Shown one piece after another: positions 8,256 through 16,870 of a stretch of DNA of 64,000 nt. The DNA is from Streptomyces curacoi (GTDB taxonomy: Bacteria; Actinomycetota; Actinomycetes; Streptomycetales; Streptomycetaceae): contig NZ_KQ947985.1 in the NCBI RefSeq assembly GCF_001513975.1, positions 558,001 to 622,000 on the forward strand. The letters are read 5' to 3'. The notes beneath the pieces were generated by a model. The model saw only the letters and a list, made by a program, of their open reading frames with translations, was not told the DNA's origin and did no database searches. Numbering within the stretch: the stretch's first letter is position 1; the number at the start of each line of letters is the position of its first letter. Made by a program: the position numbers and the translations under genes.

Positions 8256-8807
8256 GCTTCCCGCCGGCACAAGAATTCAGCTCGGGGGCTTCGGCCCCCA
8301 CGTTGGGTACTGCGGGTCCTGCAAAAGGGGCGGCCTCGGAGAGGCCAACAGGGCCCAACAGGGAGTGGTGCCGGCCACTTCTCCTGCAGGCGTCTGTTCT
8401 TCCTGGCACCCCAGCACGAGGCCGGGCCGCCCAGGGCGCGGACAGGTACGTCGGAATCCGCACCTGAGATTGCCTGGAACCTAGCGCGAGCGCTTGGGAT
8501 CCGCATCTTTCTCGGTGTTTGAGCACATATCAGCCCTGGTTCATGTCACGATGCGCCGCTGCTGCTTGGCGGCGATCCACGCAGACTGCTCGGCGAGCAG
8601 TGGCCCGGCGTCCCTGCCCGAGGACGCGGCGCCAGCGAGCGGGGCGATGTCTGCCGGCATCCGATCGCCAGGCGCCACAGCCTCACGGCCAGCCTCCGCC
8701 ACACCCGCGTATCTCATGTGACGGACCCAGTGGGGGCTTCGCCGTATGCAGCCGGGGCCGCCCCACGCCACGTTCGCTCGACATCGGAGGGCTGTCGCGG
8801 GTGCCGG
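8256..8807. other. No gene seen; contains a UUCG hairpin
   Basis: No frame has sustained coding character. A compact hairpin GGGGGC-TTCG-GCCCCC lies at 8284-8299 and a weaker GGCCTC/GAGGCC repeat near 8332. The minus strand at about 8541-8710 reads ADIAPLAGAASSG and QSAWIAAKQQRRI, which may be a small coding remnant that I do not recognise. Confidence 0.4.
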
Positions 8808-8940
8808 TCAGTGGCAGGCGCGGATCATCACTGCGAGGACGGGCGAGGCCGGCGACGGCTGGCTGTGTCCGATGTCCTCGTATCCCCACGACTCGTAGAG
8901 CGCGTGGACCTTTCCGTCACAGGCGGCCGGGTTGTCACTT
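8808..8940 (-). pseudogene. GNAT acetyltransferase, C-terminal scrap
   Basis: About 40 residues remain: KVHALYESWGYEDIG followed by PSPASPVLAVMIRACH and TGA at 8808-8810. ALYESWGY is the typical last helix of GNAT N-acetyltransferases. Everything before it, including the acetyl-CoA loop, is missing. It lies directly downstream of another pseudogene. Confidence 0.6.
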
Positions 8941-8957
8941 CGCAGGACGGTGACGCT

Positions 8958-10420
8958 TCACCCCTCTTCCAGATCGAGAGCCGTTTCCTCAACTGCGAGG
9001 TACGTGCCTGTGGTTGCCGCCTCCAGGTATCCATCCCGGGCGGGGATCGCGGGCTCAGGGCTGAGGTCGATGAGCTGCTCCCACGTCCGCTCGTCCCCTT
9101 CTGCAAAGCCACGCCGAACAGCTGCCAGGTAGCCGCTCCTCTGCTCAGTCCTGAGGTGCTGCACCAGGCTTCGATCCTCGGCCGCTTGCTGTGCGTATCG
9201 CATGTCACTCACTTGCCGATCTCCATCGTCGGCGATCCGACGAAGTGGAGACTCCAGTGAACGGACATCAGCCGGTAGTGGCAATCCGCTTATGTAGGGC
9301 GTGTATTCGGGGCGCATCCTGCGAGCTTCTTCCACGATGCGGCGTTCCAATCCAGCGAGTTCGCGGCACGCGCTGTACAGCCGACGAGACATCCCGAGGA
9401 CGAGGTCCGCTCCTGGAATTCTGCTGGTCAGCATGTCCAGGCCGTTCTGGTTACGGATCGTTCCCTCAGCGGCGGATTCACCGACCCGGCGGCGCAGATC
9501 ATCCATAGCAGAGTCGCGTTCCAATAGGCGCAAGGGGTCCGAGCGCTGCGGACCTGTCCGGCCTCAGGTCTCCCGACGGGGGTGACTCGCAGCAGGGCCG
9601 GCGGCAGCGATGCCAAAGTGAAGTACGTCATCATGCGGGCACGCGCGAGTTCCAGCAAAACCTCACCGCTGTCCTGGGCCTGGTCGTCCGTCCCGGTTAC
9701 GGCATCGTCGCCACCATGGTCCACCCTCGCCACGTCGATCATCATGAAGAGGCGTTTTTCGAGGCTCGTGCCACACAACACCTTGTGGTGCGGCACGGGG
9801 AGCAGGGCACCTACGTCCAACTACTTGGCCCCTTTCACGCGGGAGGGCGTTCGTAGCCAGCGGCCTCCCTTCGCCTGGGACAACCAGACTTCGGAATCTG
9901 CCGGATGCGTCCCGAACAGGTCGGGCAGGCTGCTGGTCTTCTCCCAATCCGGAGCAGCTCCGGGCGGTGCTGCGCTTTCCGCATGCGTCGTAGGGCCGAG
10001 CCCCATGAGTGTGCCGCAGGCCCACTCGGCCATCGTCATGCCGATGTGATAGCCGAACGCCGTACGGGTCGAGCTTTCTGTCCCGTGGGAGTAGACAGCA
10101 CTCGGGATGCCGTTCCACCTCGGTCGTGCCCCTTGGCCCGTCTGCACGCTGTCGCGAACCAGGTAGGCCGACAGCGGATACCGCCGTGCCATGATCTCGC
10201 GGCGGGCCAGTCGGGGTACGGATGCCAGCCACGGGGTGATGTCGCGGCCGACTGTGGCGGTGGCGTCGAGCAGAGCACGCCATGTTGTGGTGACGAGGTA
10301 GTCCCCGTCTGGAGGGATGCTGCTCGATGTCGGCCAGGGCTGCTGGGCCTTCTCCACCTCTGTCCGCGACGGCCCTACGGTCTCGGGATCTGAGGCGCCA
10401 CTGACCTGGAGCTTCATCAT
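8958..10420 (-). pseudogene. Unrecognised ~485-residue protein broken by an in-frame TAG and a frameshift
   Basis: One continuous protein is spread over three pieces on the minus strand. The first (10420-9824) contains GDYLVTTTWRALLDATAT and GYHIGMTMAEWACGTLMGLGP and ends VKGAK-TAG. The second continues in the same frame (LDVGALLPVPHHKVLCGT, GEVLLELARARMMTYFTLA) to about 9545. The third is shifted (about 9545-8958: LRLLERDSAMDDLRRRV, MRPEYTPYISGLPLP, RTWEQLIDLSPEPAIP, ending DLEEG). I do not recognise the family, but the uniform style and absence of internal restart sites argue for one gene with two lesions rather than three genes. No membrane segment or signal peptide. Its 5' end abuts a tRNA-Gly fragment at 10420. 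Confidence 0.65.
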
Positions 10421-10590
10421 GGAGCGGGTGACGAGAATCGAACTCGCGCTCTCAGCTTGGGAAGCGATGGCGCTTGGGCGGGCCGATGGCTCTGACGTCC
10501 GCAGGCGGCTTTCGCTCGGGCGGTCGTGCGGGTCGGATCACACCGCTGTTGACCGTGGTCGTCCGCCCTTACGGGCACGCTATGGGCACG
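10420..10590 (-). repeat. tRNA-Gly(CCC) 3'-half, copy 1 (att-like) with conserved flank
   Basis: Read on the minus strand, 10465-10421 is the 3' half of a tRNA-Gly: anticodon-stem half with loop TTCCCAA (anticodon CCC), the T arm (GCGAGTTCGATTCTCGT) and the acceptor end CACCCGCTCC. No 5' half adjoins. A block at about 10536-10590 matches 20347-20402 at the same distance from the core. This is the pattern left where integrative elements use a tRNA 3' end as attachment site. Confidence 0.8.
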
Positions 10591-11098
10591 GTCACCATCA
10601 GTGGCCGAGGCATACGTGCGCGCGGCGCTTCGCACCGACCGGCGGGCTTCGTCTGCAGGGCTGATCTGAAGTGTCCGTTGCGACTGCAGATCCGACACTC
10701 AGACGCGGCCTCGTCGCTGAGCAGCGTTGAGCCGTCGCCGTCGAGGTTGTGCTCGGATCCGAGGAACCGGGAAGTGCGCGATGCCGGCAGGCCCGGCGAT
10801 CCGCCCGAGCCGGGGCAGGGCGGGGCCGAGAGCCCAGACGGTCGTTCCGGCGGCCGTGGCCCCGTAGGCCGACATGCCCGGGCGCGCTGTTATGGGCGGA
10901 CGCCCCGTCAGGACACAACCGGCCAGGGACGTTTGCGGCCATCGGATCTCTCTTCCGGCACCCCTGACCTGCGGCGAAAGTAGTTCCTGACACCGGGCGC
11001 CACACCCGCGAACAACCCTCACAGCTGCACCTGCAGGGCAGCTGTCCGGGCCAGGGACGTGCGTTCGCCCACTCGACTTCCGTGCCGCAGGAGAGACC
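10591..11098. other. Intergenic stretch upstream of the NlpC/P60 gene
   Basis: No reading frame here is convincing. The last 100 bases presumably hold the promoter of the downstream gene. I looked for a ydaO-type (c-di-AMP) riboswitch, which precedes some streptomycete wall-hydrolase genes, and did not recognise one. Confidence 0.4.
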
Positions 11099-12388
11099 AT
11101 GAAGCTGAGCAACGTCATTCGCCGTACGTCCGCCGCCCTCGCCGTCGGGGCGATGTCCCTGGGGCTGGTCACCGTCGCCGGCGGGGCCGCGCAGGCCGTT
11201 GCCTCGTGCACCGGTGATGTGTCGATCTACGGCACGCTGTCGGACGGCCGGCTGACGTACACGCAGATCGAGCCGAACACCGGCGACCGCGTGAAGACGC
11301 TCATCGGCCCGGGCCTCGGATTCACGCCGAAGGCGATGGCGACGCTCAACTTCAACACGGTGCTGGTCACTTCGACGGCCGGTGACCTCTACCGCGTCGA
11401 CATCCAGACCAACAACACCTCCCTCGCTCTCGCCGGAGTCACCAAGATCTGGGACGGCGGCTGGACCTTCGACAAGATGGTCTACGACGGCGCGGGCCAC
11501 CTCTACGGCACGGTCGAAGGGCAGCTTCACCAGTACCTGGTGTCGCAGGACAAGCCTTCCGGGTCGGCCCACATAGGCCAGCACGTCGTGATCGACACGG
11601 GCTTTGTCCTCAAGACGCTGGCCGCCGCGGGCGATGACCGCATCATCGCCTCCACCTCGGACGGACGCCTGCTCAGCTACAAGATCAACGGTGTGAACGA
11701 CTGGGACCGCGCGGTGCTGAAGTCGAGCGGCTGGTCGGCGGTCGACTCGCTGTCCTCCCCCGGCGGGGGCCTCTACTACGGCCGTACCAACGGCGGCATG
11801 TACTGGTACCACGACGCCGACCCCACCGACGCGGACGGCTCCGACATCGCGTACCACCCGAGCGACCCGGTGGACGCCTCTGGCTGGACGCAGACCCTGC
11901 TGTCGGCGTACGCGGACAACTGCGCCTACGTGCCCCCGGCCCCGCCGCACTCGGTGCAGGGCGGCACGATCTACCGCAGCGAGGTCATGAACCGGGCCAG
12001 GGACTGGTACAACCGCAACATCCAGTACAGCCAGACCGCTTACGCCACCGACATCGAGGGCGACGACACCTACCGCACCGACTGCTCCGGCTTCGTCTCC
12101 ATGGCCTGGCACCTCACCTCCTCGCTGACGACGCGGACCCTCGACAACGCCGCCACGCAGATCTCCAAGGCCGACCTCCGGCCCGGCGACGCGCTGAACT
12201 CCAGCAGCGAGGGGCACGCGGTCCTCTTCGCGGGCTGGAAAGACCAGGACGCCGGCACCTTCTACTACTACTCCGAGGGCAGCCCGGACTCGGACATGAA
12301 CTACCGTTCCGCGAACGCCTACAGCGGCACCATCGACAGCCACCCGGCCTCGGCGTATGTAGCCCTGCGCTACGACAAGATCGCCTGA
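11099..12388 (+). CDS. Secreted tachylectin-like / NlpC-P60 cell-wall peptidase fusion
   Basis: A 429-residue exported protein: signal peptide about 1-35, a tachylectin-2-like beta-propeller lectin about 38-280 (repeated GRLTYTQIEPNTGD, FNTVLVTSTAGDLYRVD, GLYYGRTNGGMYWYHD units), then a C-terminal NlpC/P60-type domain about 300-425. The catalytic Cys is in TDCSGFVSMAW (about 329) and the His in EGHAVLFAGW (about 373). NlpC/P60 enzymes cut stem peptides of peptidoglycan; the lectin part presumably binds wall or glycan. GGAGAG precedes ATG 11099. Its lectin half is paralogous to the convergent gene ending at 12989. Confidence 0.88.
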   Translation: MKLSNVIRRTSAALAVGAMSLGLVTVAGGAAQAVASCTGDVSIYGTLSDGRLTYTQIEPNTGDRVKTLIGPGLGFTPKAMATLNFNTVLVTSTAGDLYRVDIQTNNTSLALAGVTKIWDGGWTFDKMVYDGAGHLYGTVEGQLHQYLVSQDKPSGSAHIGQHVVIDTGFVLKTLAAAGDDRIIASTSDGRLLSYKINGVNDWDRAVLKSSGWSAVDSLSSPGGGLYYGRTNGGMYWYHDADPTDADGSDIAYHPSDPVDASGWTQTLLSAYADNCAYVPPAPPHSVQGGTIYRSEVMNRARDWYNRNIQYSQTAYATDIEGDDTYRTDCSGFVSMAWHLTSSLTTRTLDNAATQISKADLRPGDALNSSSEGHAVLFAGWKDQDAGTFYYYSEGSPDSDMNYRSANAYSGTIDSHPASAYVALRYDKIA

Positions 12389-12546
12389 CGCCCCAGCCGC
12401 AGCCCCGCCCCGTTGCCCCCCGAGGGCCCCGCCGACACCGGCGGGGCCCTTTCGGCATACCTGGCCCAAAGCCGCCACGGCCATGGTCCGACCCAGGGCG
12501 CCAGCCTTGATCACTGTCGGCCGGGCGGGAAGATCGCCTACTGTCC

Positions 12547-12867
12547 GTGGAGCACCTACCCCACTCCGTGACCAAGGGAGCGACCCTACTCAGGACCGGC
12601 AGAATCCTCACCACCGTGGCCGCCGCGGCGGCCGGCCTGCTCCTGGCGGCCGGGCAGGCCGGGGCGGCGCCGTACTGGCAGACGGTCTCCACCAACTCCA
12701 ACTGGACCATCTCCGGTGACGTGTACTCCGACTTTGCCCTGTCCGCCTCCTGCTTGTCGTACACCCTGGCCGTCGGCGAGCGCCGCGGCTACGGGGGCTC
12801 CGTGGAGCTCCGGGTCAACGGGATCGCCAACTCCACGGAGCCCCCCTCCACTGAGTGCGTGTCCTGA
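12547..12867 (+). CDS. Small secreted protein, unknown function
   Basis: A short exported protein: a hydrophobic signal about residues 17-40 (TVAAAAAGLLLAAGQAGA) followed by a mature part of about 65 residues (WQTVSTNSNWTISGDVYSD, ELRVNGIANST) with two Cys residues that could pair. GTG 12547 gives 106 residues; GTG 12568 (99 residues) is equally possible and gives a more usual signal peptide. No family recognised. It lies between the two lectin-hydrolases, on the same strand as the first, and may be cotranscribed with it. Confidence 0.6.
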   Translation: MEHLPHSVTKGATLLRTGRILTTVAAAAAGLLLAAGQAGAAPYWQTVSTNSNWTISGDVYSDFALSASCLSYTLAVGERRGYGGSVELRVNGIANSTEPPSTECVS

Positions 12868-12911
12868 CCCGCACGCCCGCCTGCCCGCACGCACGTCCGC
12901 CCGCACGCCCG

Positions 12912-12965
12912 CACGACACAAGGGCGGCGCCCCCTCCTCCGAGGGGGCGCCGCCCTTGTGTCGTG
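12912..12965. terminator. 25-bp perfect hairpin between convergent genes
   Basis: Arms 12912-12936 and 12941-12965 are perfectly complementary over 25 bp with a CTCC loop. It sits between the secreted small protein (+) and the lectin-transglycosylase (-), so it can terminate both. Confidence 0.85.
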
Positions 12966-12988
12966 TCCGTAAGTCCGTAACTACCCGT

Positions 12989-14176
12989 CTAGTACCAGTT
13001 GTTCGCCTGCCAGAAGCTCCATGCGTTGCACGGAGAGCCGTAACGGCCGTCGATGTAGCTCAGGCCCCATCTGATCTGGGTCAGCGGGTTCTCGTGCCAG
13101 TCGTCGCCCGCGACGTCCATCTTGGCCGCGGGCAGCGCCTGCGGGATGCCGTACGCGCCGGAGGACGGGTTCGTGGCGTTCCAGCGCCAGCCGCTCTCGT
13201 GATCCCAGAGGTTCTCCAGGCAGGCCCACTGGGTGGTGTTGGCCCAGGCCGCGTCCTTCTCGTTCATCAGCTGCCGCCCGGCGGCCTTGACCTCGGTGAT
13301 GTTGTCGCGGTCGACGGTGTCCACGGAGGTCGTGCAGGTATAGGTGCCGGGCTGCGCGGACAGCAGCTTCTGCGTCCAGCCGCTGGTGTTGACCGGGTCG
13401 TCGAGGTGGTACGTGATGTCCGCGCCGGAGCCGTCGGTCGGGTTGGCGTCCTTGTACCAGTACATGGCCCCGGTGGAGAGCCGCCCGTAGTACAGCCCGC
13501 TGCCCGGGGAGACGAGCTGGTTGAAGCCCGACCAGCCGGAGGACTTCAGGGTGTTGCTCTTCCAGGAACCGGCGCCTGCGACGGTGTAGTCGAGCAGCCG
13601 TCCATCCGCGGTGGTGGCGCCGAGCCGGTCGTCGCCGGTGGCGGTGAGGGTCTTCAGGACGAACCCGGTGTCGATCTCGGTGCGTACGCCGATGTGCTGG
13701 GAGCCGGCCGGCTTGTCCTCGGTGACGTTGTAGCGCAGCAGCAGGCCGGAGGTGGTGGTGCCGTAGAGGTGGCCGTGACCGTCGTAGGTCAGCTTGTCGT
13801 GGGTCCAGCCGCTGTCGGCGATCCTCACCGGCGGGTTCAGCAGGGCGAGGCTGGTGTTGTTGGTCTTGATGTCGATGCGGTAGAGGGCGCCGCTGGTCGA
13901 TGTCATCAGTACGGTGTTGAAGTTGACGGTCGCCATGGCCTGCGGTTCGAAGCCGAGGTCCGGTCCGACGAGCACCTTGGCGAGGTCGCCGGTGGCCGGG
14001 TTGATCTGGCTGAACGTGAGCCTGCCGTCGGTGAGTACGCCGTAGATGTTGACGCCGCCCGAGCAGGTGGTCGCCGCGTCGGCGGTGGGGGCGGTCACCG
14101 TGAGGAGTCCGGTGCTCAGGGCGGCGGCGGTCAGCAGACCTGTGACTCTACGGCCGTTGGTGCGGATGTTCTTCAC
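12989..14176 (-). CDS. Secreted tachylectin-like / lytic-transglycosylase-like fusion
   Basis: A 395-residue exported protein: signal peptide about 1-35, a tachylectin-like lectin domain about 36-280 closely resembling that of the gene at 11099 (GRLTFSQINPATGD, FNTVLMTSTSGALYRID, GLYYGRLSTGAMYWYKD), then a C-terminal domain about 300-395 of the transglycosylase type seen in actinobacterial wall hydrolases: WACLENLWDHESGW with the likely catalytic Glu, GAYGIPQALPAAKM, WGLSYIDGRYGSPCNAW. Such domains cleave the glycan strand. Same lectin with a different cutter suggests the pair attacks glycan and peptide bonds of one target. Convergent with the partner across a 25-bp hairpin. Confidence 0.88.
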   Translation of the reverse strand: MKNIRTNGRRVTGLLTAAALSTGLLTVTAPTADAATTCSGGVNIYGVLTDGRLTFSQINPATGDLAKVLVGPDLGFEPQAMATVNFNTVLMTSTSGALYRIDIKTNNTSLALLNPPVRIADSGWTHDKLTYDGHGHLYGTTTSGLLLRYNVTEDKPAGSQHIGVRTEIDTGFVLKTLTATGDDRLGATTADGRLLDYTVAGAGSWKSNTLKSSGWSGFNQLVSPGSGLYYGRLSTGAMYWYKDANPTDGSGADITYHLDDPVNTSGWTQKLLSAQPGTYTCTTSVDTVDRDNITEVKAAGRQLMNEKDAAWANTTQWACLENLWDHESGWRWNATNPSSGAYGIPQALPAAKMDVAGDDWHENPLTQIRWGLSYIDGRYGSPCNAWSFWQANNWY

Positions 14177-14303
14177 TTCTGGTTCCCCCGGGGGCGGTTG
14201 AGGTCGGGCAGGGCAGACGCACGCGTAAGGCGAACAGGCGGGCGTGGGACGCGGGCCGGCTGTGGCACTCGTGGGAGTCGCCGTCAGTGGCGCCGCGGAC
14301 GGC

Positions 14304-14477
14304 TTACTGCCAGCCGGCGTCGGCCGGGGCGGTCTGCCAGCCGGCGTCCGCGGCGAGGACGGAGGAGGACTCAGCGGCGTCCGTCCCGTATGCCGAGGTG
14401 ACGGCCGGGGCGGCGAGGGCCGCGGCGACGACGAGGGAGACGACCGCGGCGGCCTTGGCGATACGGATGCGAGGCAT
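14304..14477 (-). CDS. Small secreted peptide with repeated AGWQ end
   Basis: 57 residues: MPRIRIAKAAA basic start, hydrophobic signal about 12-30 with a plausible cut after SAYG or PAVTSA, then a mature peptide of about 25-30 residues ending ADAGWQTAPADAGWQ. The ADAGWQ unit is duplicated and the protein ends right on it. GGAAGG lies about 11 bases before ATG 14477. I do not recognise a family. Secretion, tiny size, a repeated C-terminal motif and a neighbouring TrmB-LuxR regulator fit an extracellular signal or small bioactive peptide, but that is inference. Confidence 0.6.
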   Translation of the reverse strand: MPRIRIAKAAAVVSLVVAAALAAPAVTSAYGTDAAESSSVLAADAGWQTAPADAGWQ

Positions 14478-14645
14478 GGCTGTCCGTTCCTTCCGGGACG
14501 AGGTGTGAGGTCCGGCCCGCTGTCGCGTCCCGCGGTGACGCGCTTCCTGGCCGGTGATCACTAGGTTCGTCGCCGCCGGGGTCCATGAGAAGGGTTCCTC
14601 GGTGGACGGAAAGGGCCTTGGACCGATACGTCCACACAGGCCGCT

Positions 14646-14954
14646 TCAGTCCACCGGTTGCGCCTCGAACGCCAGAGGCATCAGTGGCACCCCGGCCCCC
14701 GTCAGTCGCGCTGTCGCCAACTGCGGGACTTCGCACAGCAGTCGGCCGCAGACGCGGACGGCCCGCTCCTCGGCCTCTCCCAGCCTGTCGGCCAGCAGGT
14801 AGAAGCCCAGGGTGAGCCGGGAGGGGGAGCGGGGATGCACGGCGACGTGCTCGACGTGGTCGCTGGGGACGATGGACGAGCGCACCAACTCACGGACATC
14901 CGGCGGCAGATGGTCGCCGGGAGGGAGTTCCAGATGCGCGTGGACGAGATACAT
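14646..14954 (-). CDS. Conserved-looking small cytoplasmic protein, unknown function
   Basis: 102 residues from ATG 14954, preceded by GGAG at 5 bases. The sequence (MYLVHAHLELPPGDHLPPD, HPRSPSRLTLGFYLLADRL, AEERAVRVCGRLL) looks like a compact alpha/beta protein without signal or membrane segment. It is encoded between the small secreted peptide and the divergent TrmB-LuxR regulator, so it may share their control. No family assigned. Confidence 0.6.
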   Translation of the reverse strand: MYLVHAHLELPPGDHLPPDVRELVRSSIVPSDHVEHVAVHPRSPSRLTLGFYLLADRLGEAEERAVRVCGRLLCEVPQLATARLTGAGVPLMPLAFEAQPVD

Positions 14955-15113
14955 GCGCTCCAGCGTCTCAACGGATGAGCTCGCCAAGTCGGCGCGCCGC
15001 GCGGCCGGTTGTGTCCCTGGCCCGTTCCGGCCTGCCTCTGTGACGAAACGTCTCTGTTCTGCGAAGATCAGCGCTGAAGAGGGGTCGTTGTGTGCAGAAA
15101 CGGGGGGACGCAC

Positions 15114-16109
15114 GTGCTGACCGCACTCGGACTCGACTCCGTCGCGGAGACGGTGTACCGCGCCATGCTCAGACATCCGGCCGCCGGTGTCGCGGACCTC
15201 GGCGACACCGTGGGGCTGTCCGAGGAGGAGGTGCGCGACGCCCTCGACACCCTGAGCGAGCTGGCGCTGGCGCGTCCCGCCGCCGGGGACGCGGGGCGGC
15301 TGCGGGCGGTCTCGCCGGACATCGGCATGGAGATCCTGATGGCCCGGCAGCAGGCCCAGCTGGCGGCGCAGCAGCAGCGCCTGGAGGCCTCACGGGCGGC
15401 CGCGGCCCAGCTCATCTCGGAGTACGCCGAGCTGCGGCCGGCCGCCAGTCACCCCGGCGTGGAGCAACTGGTGGGGCTCGACCAGATCCGCGACCGGCTG
15501 GCCGTGCTCACCCGTGAGGTGCGCAAGGAATTCCTGACGTTCGCGCCGGGCGGGCCGCAGACCGCGGAGAACATGGCCGCGTCCCGGCCGCTCAACGAGG
15601 ACCTGCTCGGCCGCGGGGTGCGGATGCGCACGATCTACCTGGACAGCGTGCGCGCCAATCGGCCCACTGTGGAGCACGCCAACTGGCTGGCCCGGCTGGG
15701 CGGTCAGGTCCGCACGGTGCCGTCGCTTCCCACGCGGATGATCCTCATGGACCGGCGGATCGCCATGATCTCCGTCAGCAGCGACGACACCGCCGCCGGC
15801 GCGGTGCTCCTGACCGGACAGGGCACGCTCACCGCACTGTGCGCGCTCTTCGAGACCACCTGGGAATCCGCCCAGCCCCTCGGCCAGCTCGTCTCCACCG
15901 ACGCGCACGGCCTCACCGGTCAGCAGGCCACCGCCCTGCGCCTGCTCGCCGAGGGTCACACCGACGAGGCCATCGCCAAGCGCCTCGGAGTGTCCCATCG
16001 CACCGCCCGCCGAATCGCCTCCGAGCTGATGGACCGCCTCGGCGCGCGCAGCCGCTTCGAGGCCGGCGTACGCGCCGTCCAGCAGCGCTGGCTCCCCGCC
16101 CACCCGTGA
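15114..16109 (+). CDS. TrmB-type / LuxR-type transcriptional regulator
   Basis: A 331-residue regulator. The N-terminal TrmB-like winged helix is at about 1-70 (LGLDSVAETVYRAML, VGLSEEEVRDALDTL), a helical linker follows (ARQQAQLAAQQQRLEASRA), and a PLD-like sensor portion (FLTFAPGGPQ, RTIYLDSVRANR, RRIAMISVSSDD) precedes a C-terminal LuxR helix-turn-helix at about 265-330 (LLAEGHTDEAIAKRLGVSHRTARRI). Such regulators are abundant in streptomycetes and often control adjacent small secreted-peptide or biosynthetic genes. GTG 15114 is preferred because GGGGGGA lies just before it; GTG 15090 is the alternative. A hairpin follows the stop. Confidence 0.85.
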   Translation: MLTALGLDSVAETVYRAMLRHPAAGVADLGDTVGLSEEEVRDALDTLSELALARPAAGDAGRLRAVSPDIGMEILMARQQAQLAAQQQRLEASRAAAAQLISEYAELRPAASHPGVEQLVGLDQIRDRLAVLTREVRKEFLTFAPGGPQTAENMAASRPLNEDLLGRGVRMRTIYLDSVRANRPTVEHANWLARLGGQVRTVPSLPTRMILMDRRIAMISVSSDDTAAGAVLLTGQGTLTALCALFETTWESAQPLGQLVSTDAHGLTGQQATALRLLAEGHTDEAIAKRLGVSHRTARRIASELMDRLGARSRFEAGVRAVQQRWLPAHP

Positions 16110-16115
16110 ACAAGG

Positions 16116-16142
16116 AACCCCCAGGGTTTTTACCTGGGGGTT
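16116..16142. terminator. Hairpin after the regulator, also in terminator position for the tRNA-Gly fragment
   Basis: AACCCCCAGG paired with CCTGGGGGTT around a 7-base T-rich loop. It ends 6 bases before the tRNA-Gly 3' end, the same arrangement as at 20200-20226, so it may derive from the tRNA gene's own terminator. Confidence 0.75.
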
Positions 16143-16147
16143 TCACA

Positions 16148-16230
16148 TGGAGCGGGTGACGAGAATCGAACTCGCGCTCTCAGCTTGGGAAGCGACGGCG
16201 CTTGGGCGGGCCGTATCGCGCTGACGTGCG
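16148..16230 (-). repeat. tRNA-Gly(CCC) 3'-half, copy 2 (att-like)
   Basis: Bases 16148-16193 are identical to 10420-10465: acceptor end, T arm and the 3' half of the anticodon arm of tRNA-Gly on the minus strand, without a 5' half. Similarity to copy 1 continues for about 25 more bases (GGCGCTTGGGCGGGCC). Confidence 0.8.
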
Positions 16231-16870
16231 GGCGCCAAGACCGGTGGGCAGATCGTGGGGCAGCTCGTGTTCTCGGACGGGCTCGGTGTTGAGGCGGGCT
16301 CGGTCGGACGTCCGGTCGGGGAATGCCTTCGCGCGTGCGCAGGGCTTGAACGACGCCCGTCCTGCACTGCAAGGTCGATGGGCGCGGCTTTCTGCTCGAC
16401 CATTTCGATGGAGGTCCAAGGACCCTCGTCCTGACGAACTCGCGCGCGGCATCCCGGTACTTCCCCGCGGAGTCGGTGGCCAGTTGGAAACGGATCCACA
16501 GCAGCAGTACGTGCTCCGGGCGGTGGGCAAGCCCGGGTCGTCCTCGCGCGGTCCCGGATCTCGACTTCGCCGAAGTCTCTCCGTTCCTTCACGCGTCGTT
16601 GCGCAGCCTCGCACTCCTGGAGAAGGGCGGTCGACGCGAGCCATGGCCGACCTGCGGGGGCCAGAAGAGCAGCACGGGTATCTGCCCGGTGCCCACGCGG
16701 CCGTCCGTCTCCCGGCCACCCCGCAGGTGCGGCTCTTCCGCGAGGCGTCACCCACCAGGAGGCGCTCCACCAGTACCGTCATCCCCGATCCGGCCTCTGC
16801 GGGGATGACCAGGCGGCCGGTGGGGATGCGCTCGGCCCTCCGCGTCATCCCCGCGAGCCTCCGCGCGTCG
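16231..16870. other. Degenerate stretch, no intact gene
   Basis: Short minus-strand islands look formerly coding (around 16560-16740, ECEAAQRRVKERRDFGEVE and VERLLVGDASRKSRTCG in different frames), but no frame is open with good codon use. Around 16778-16855 GTCATCCCC occurs twice, once as half of a palindrome with CGGGGATGAC. I see no integrase next to copy 2. Confidence 0.4.

Noticed and set aside
10970-11098. ydaO-type c-di-AMP riboswitch before the NlpC/P60 gene
   Set aside because: Such riboswitches precede some streptomycete wall-hydrolase genes, but the conserved core sequence could not be recognised here.
10598-12514. Long minus-strand reading frame opposite the lectin-NlpC/P60 gene
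   Set aside because: Val/Gly/Arg-rich shadow of a strongly coding + strand gene with signal peptide and catalytic motifs.
16778-16855. CRISPR-like GTCATCCCC palindrome with a second half-copy
   Set aside because: Only one full palindromic unit and one partial unit 66 bases apart, with no regular spacers and no cas genes.
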